Positions 61,869 to 64,000 of a stretch of 64,000 nucleotides of DNA are shown here, one piece after another. The notes beneath the pieces are model-generated. The model had not been told where the DNA came from. It saw only the letters and a list, made by a program, of their open reading frames with translations, and ran no database searches. The translations under genes were made by a program, and so were the position numbers. The stretch comes from Bog-473 sp963726005. GTDB taxonomy: Bacteria; Actinomycetota; Acidimicrobiia; Acidimicrobiales; RAAP-2. How positions within the stretch are numbered: the stretch's first letter is position 1; every line of letters starts with the position of its first letter. The stretch is taken from NCBI GenBank assembly GCA_963726005.1, contig CAVSAT010000001.1, positions 248,001 to 312,000 on the forward strand, given 5' to 3'.

Positions 61869-63440
61869 GTGAGCACCGAGACGACCCCGACGCATTTCCG
61901 CCCCGCCACCTACGCCGCCACGGATCCCGACCGGCCCGCCGTGATCACCTCCTCGGGCGGGGTCGTGACCTTCGCCGAGCTCGAGGAGCGCTCGTGCAGG
62001 CTGGCCCAGGCCCTGTCCGCCCACGGGCTGCGGACGGGGGACCACGTGGCTGTGCTGCTGCCCAACGACGACCGGACCCATGAGGTGGCGTTCGGGCTCC
62101 AGCGCTCCGGCCTGTACTACACGATGGTCAACACGCACCTGGCCGCCGAAGAGGCCGCCTACATCGTGGAGGACTGTGGCGCCCGAACGCTGATCACGTC
62201 CGCGTCGCTGGCACCGCTGGCCGTTGAGCTGGTTGCGCTGACACCGGCGGTCGAGCTGCGGCTGATGGTGGGCGATCCGGTGGCGGGGCACGCGTCCTAC
62301 GACGAGTTCGTGGCCGGGTTCCCGGGCGAGCCTCTGGCCGCGGAGGTCGAGGGCTTTCCCATGCTCTACTCGTCGGGCACGACCGGCCACCCCAAGGGTG
62401 TGCGCCGGCCCCTGAGCGGGCTGCCCTTCGGCACCCATGGCATCCTGGCGCCGATGCTCGGGGGCATCATGGGCTTCGCCGAAGGCGACGTCTACCTGAG
62501 CCCCGCCCCGCTCTACCACTCGGCCCCGTTGGTGTGGTCGATGACGGCGCAGCGGATGGGCGGGACCGTCGTGCTGATGGAGCATTTCGACCCGGAGCGC
62601 TGCCTGGCTCTGATGCAGGAGCACCGGGTGACGCACGCCCAGTTCGTTCCCACCATGTTCGTGCGGATGCTGAAGCTGCCCGACGACGTCCGGGCCTCCT
62701 CCGACGTGTCCTCGCTGCGCTCGGTGGTCCACGCCGCCGCACCCTGCGCGCCTGAGGTGAAGCGCCGGATGATCGAGTGGTGGGGCCCGGTCATCCACGA
62801 GTACTACTCGGGCACCGAGGGGATGGGCATGACCTGGATCACCTCCGAGGAGGCCCTGGCGCACGCGGGCTCGGTGGGACGGGCCATCTGGGGCCAGGTC
62901 CACGTCTGCGGTGACGACGGGGAGGAGCTGCCGACCGGGGAGGACGGGGTGGTGTACTTCGGCGGCCGGAGCGACGCGACCTTCGAGTACAACCACGACC
63001 CCGAGAAGACGCGTCAGACGTTCAACGACAAGGGGTGGGCCACGCTGTGGGACGTCGGGCACCTCGATGCCGAGGGCTACCTGTACCTCACCGACCGTAA
63101 GCAGTTCATGATCGTGTCGGGCGGCGTGAACATCTACCCCCAGGAGATCGAGGACGTGCTCGTGCTGCATCCCGCGGTGGCCGACGTCGCCGTCTTCGGC
63201 ATCCCCGAGCCCGAGATGGGCGAGGAGGTCAAGGCCGTCGTCCAGCCCGCCCCGGGCTTCGCCGCCGGGCCCGAGCTCGAGGCCGAGATCATCGCCTTCT
63301 GCCGCGCCCACCTCTCGCACTACAAGTGCCCGCGCACGGTCGATTTCACCGATGCCCTGCCCCGGGGCGAGAACGGCAAGCTCTACAAGAAGGTCCTGCG
63401 CGAGCCCTATTGGGCCAGCTCGGCCCCCATCACCACCTGA
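61869..63440 (+). CDS. Acyl-CoA synthetase (AMP-forming), FadD-like
   Basis: The 523-residue protein starts at GTG with GGGAG just before. ANL motifs are 'MLYSSGTTGHPKGVRRPLSG' (A3 P-loop), 'HEYYSGTEGMGMTWITSEEA' (A5), 'WATLWDVGHLDAEGYLYLTD' (A7; D-V-G-H instead of T-G-D), 'RKQFMIVSGGVNIYPQEIED' (A8) and the lysine motif 'LPRGENGKLYKKVLREPYW' (A10). It activates a carboxylic acid to acyl-CoA, feeding the crotonase and dehydrogenase type enzymes nearby. Confidence 0.92.
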   Translation: MSTETTPTHFRPATYAATDPDRPAVITSSGGVVTFAELEERSCRLAQALSAHGLRTGDHVAVLLPNDDRTHEVAFGLQRSGLYYTMVNTHLAAEEAAYIVEDCGARTLITSASLAPLAVELVALTPAVELRLMVGDPVAGHASYDEFVAGFPGEPLAAEVEGFPMLYSSGTTGHPKGVRRPLSGLPFGTHGILAPMLGGIMGFAEGDVYLSPAPLYHSAPLVWSMTAQRMGGTVVLMEHFDPERCLALMQEHRVTHAQFVPTMFVRMLKLPDDVRASSDVSSLRSVVHAAAPCAPEVKRRMIEWWGPVIHEYYSGTEGMGMTWITSEEALAHAGSVGRAIWGQVHVCGDDGEELPTGEDGVVYFGGRSDATFEYNHDPEKTRQTFNDKGWATLWDVGHLDAEGYLYLTDRKQFMIVSGGVNIYPQEIEDVLVLHPAVADVAVFGIPEPEMGEEVKAVVQPAPGFAAGPELEAEIIAFCRAHLSHYKCPRTVDFTDALPRGENGKLYKKVLREPYWASSAPITT

Positions 63441-64000
63441 ACCTCGGGGGGCCGAACGTCGGCGTACCAGGCCAGCAGAAGCGCGACACCGGCGCCGAAG
63501 AGCAGCACGTCGGTGATGCCGACGGCGGCGACGACCGGCCCGATCAGCAGGTTGCCGACGCCGACTGTACCGCCGAACCCCATCATCCACAGCGCCATTA
63601 CGCGACCACGCACGTTCTCGTCCACGCGGGCCTGCAGCGTGGTGTTGAGCGCGGTGATGAACGCGAAGTAGAACGCGCCCACCACAGCCACGTTCACGTC
63701 GGCGGGAACCGTGCTGCGTTGTAGGGCGAACGCGCAGAGCGACACGGCGTAGCCCACGAGGCAGACGCGCACCAGCAGAGGCTTGGACGTGGTGGCGAAG
63801 ACCGTCCCGATGGAGATGGCACCGGTGAGGGCGCCCATGCCGAAGCAGGCGTAGAGGATCCCGTAGTCCGCCGACTTGGAGAGGTCGATCCCCAGGTTGT
63901 GTGCCGCCACCACCGGCATCTGGCCGATGAAGGCGAGGGCCAACAGGGAGAACAAGAAGACGGTGACCAGGCAGCGACCCACCACCTTGTCCCGGCGGGC
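63407..64000 (-). CDS. MFS exporter, EntS/DUF894-like, 5' end cut by window edge
   Basis: The frame is open from the right edge to TAG at 63407-63409, so about 197 C-terminal residues are visible, six helices in all. 'LYACFGMGALTGAISIGTVF' is a typical central helix and 'DENVRGRVMALWMMGFGGTV' is the cytoplasmic motif (R-G-R-V-x-A-L-x-x) of EntS-type exporters. The last residues overlap the convergent FadD gene by 34 bases. The start lies outside the window; apparent internal GTG starts are not used. Confidence 0.85.
   Translation of the reverse strand, partial: ARRDKVVGRCLVTVFLFSLLALAFIGQMPVVAAHNLGIDLSKSADYGILYACFGMGALTGAISIGTVFATTSKPLLVRVCLVGYAVSLCAFALQRSTVPADVNVAVVGAFYFAFITALNTTLQARVDENVRGRVMALWMMGFGGTVGVGNLLIGPVVAAVGITDVLLFGAGVALLLAWYADVRPPEVQVVMGAELAQ

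Noticed and set aside
1..64000. CRISPR array, complete prophage or defence island
   Set aside because: No regularly spaced short repeats, phage structural genes or recognisable defence genes were found; the integrase and transposase traces are isolated remnants.

Overview
The window looks like chromosomal DNA of a high-GC actinobacterium. An acidimicrobial origin (class Acidimicrobiia) is likely, because the secreted protein at 35352-37631 carries the 'GYWEVASDGGIFSFGDAxFYGS' type of repeat that I associate with that group. Other actinobacterial traits are frequent GTG starts, leaderless promoters (4370, 23899, 39572, 59321), DUF2510, an ECF42/DGPF pair, a HAPMO-like Baeyer-Villiger monooxygenase, a single-chain tandem acyl-CoA dehydrogenase and an FadD. 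The taxonomy is an inference; no rRNA gene or complete tRNA is present.

Two halves differ visibly. The left half (1 to about 31.4 kb) is accessory-like: genes are separated by long gaps and several are decayed. In order it holds a truncated polytopic membrane protein, two ABM-fold small proteins, a CDF-like membrane protein, a decayed integration site (tRNA-Val(CAC) 3' fragment at 3768-3818, frameshifted tyrosine recombinase tail at 4097-4310), a leaderless mini-ORF, a broken/intact tandem pair of an unrecognised membrane-anchored protein, a run of secreted or anchored proteins (GH-like, DUF5666/PepSY-like, NHL propeller) beside a small GntR regulator, a cfa-type lipid methyltransferase, an IS481-type transposase remnant, an FtsX-like permease, a DD-carboxypeptidase homologue that has lost all three active-site motifs, VOC proteins, a fatty-acid desaturase, a NYN-type nuclease-like protein, and an ArsR-SRPBCC-DUF2182-DUF899 operon with an exemplary leaderless promoter/operator.

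The right half (31.4-64 kb) is denser, GC-richer and mostly intact. It holds a GH92 mannosidase (one-base frameshift), a crotonase, a propeller/repeat surface protein, a class B PBP, a metal-sensing ArsR plus CDF exporter with a perfect operator, an RNA m5U methyltransferase, a DGPF protein plus ECF42 sigma factor (frameshifted, with its own promoter motif), an SDR plus BVMO pair, an L,D-transpeptidase, a RidA protein, a serine hydrolase, a phytoene-desaturase-like oxidoreductase, an ABC-F protein with an attenuator-like leader, a fused acyl-CoA dehydrogenase, a GT-C-like membrane protein, a HemK-like methyltransferase without the NPPY motif coupled to a DHA2 exporter, a MarR regulator, an ABC-2 exporter pair, an acyl-CoA synthetase and a truncated MFS protein.

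Themes are cell-envelope building and remodelling, lipid and acyl-CoA catabolism, metal and drug efflux, and small autoregulated one-component switches. I see no CRISPR array, no complete prophage and no obvious defence island. The most unusual items are the motif-less DD-carboxypeptidase, the VVPY HemK-like enzyme with an apparent CTG start, the ABC-F leader, the duplicated unknown protein with its leaderless mini-ORF neighbour, and the decayed tRNA-Val integration site.
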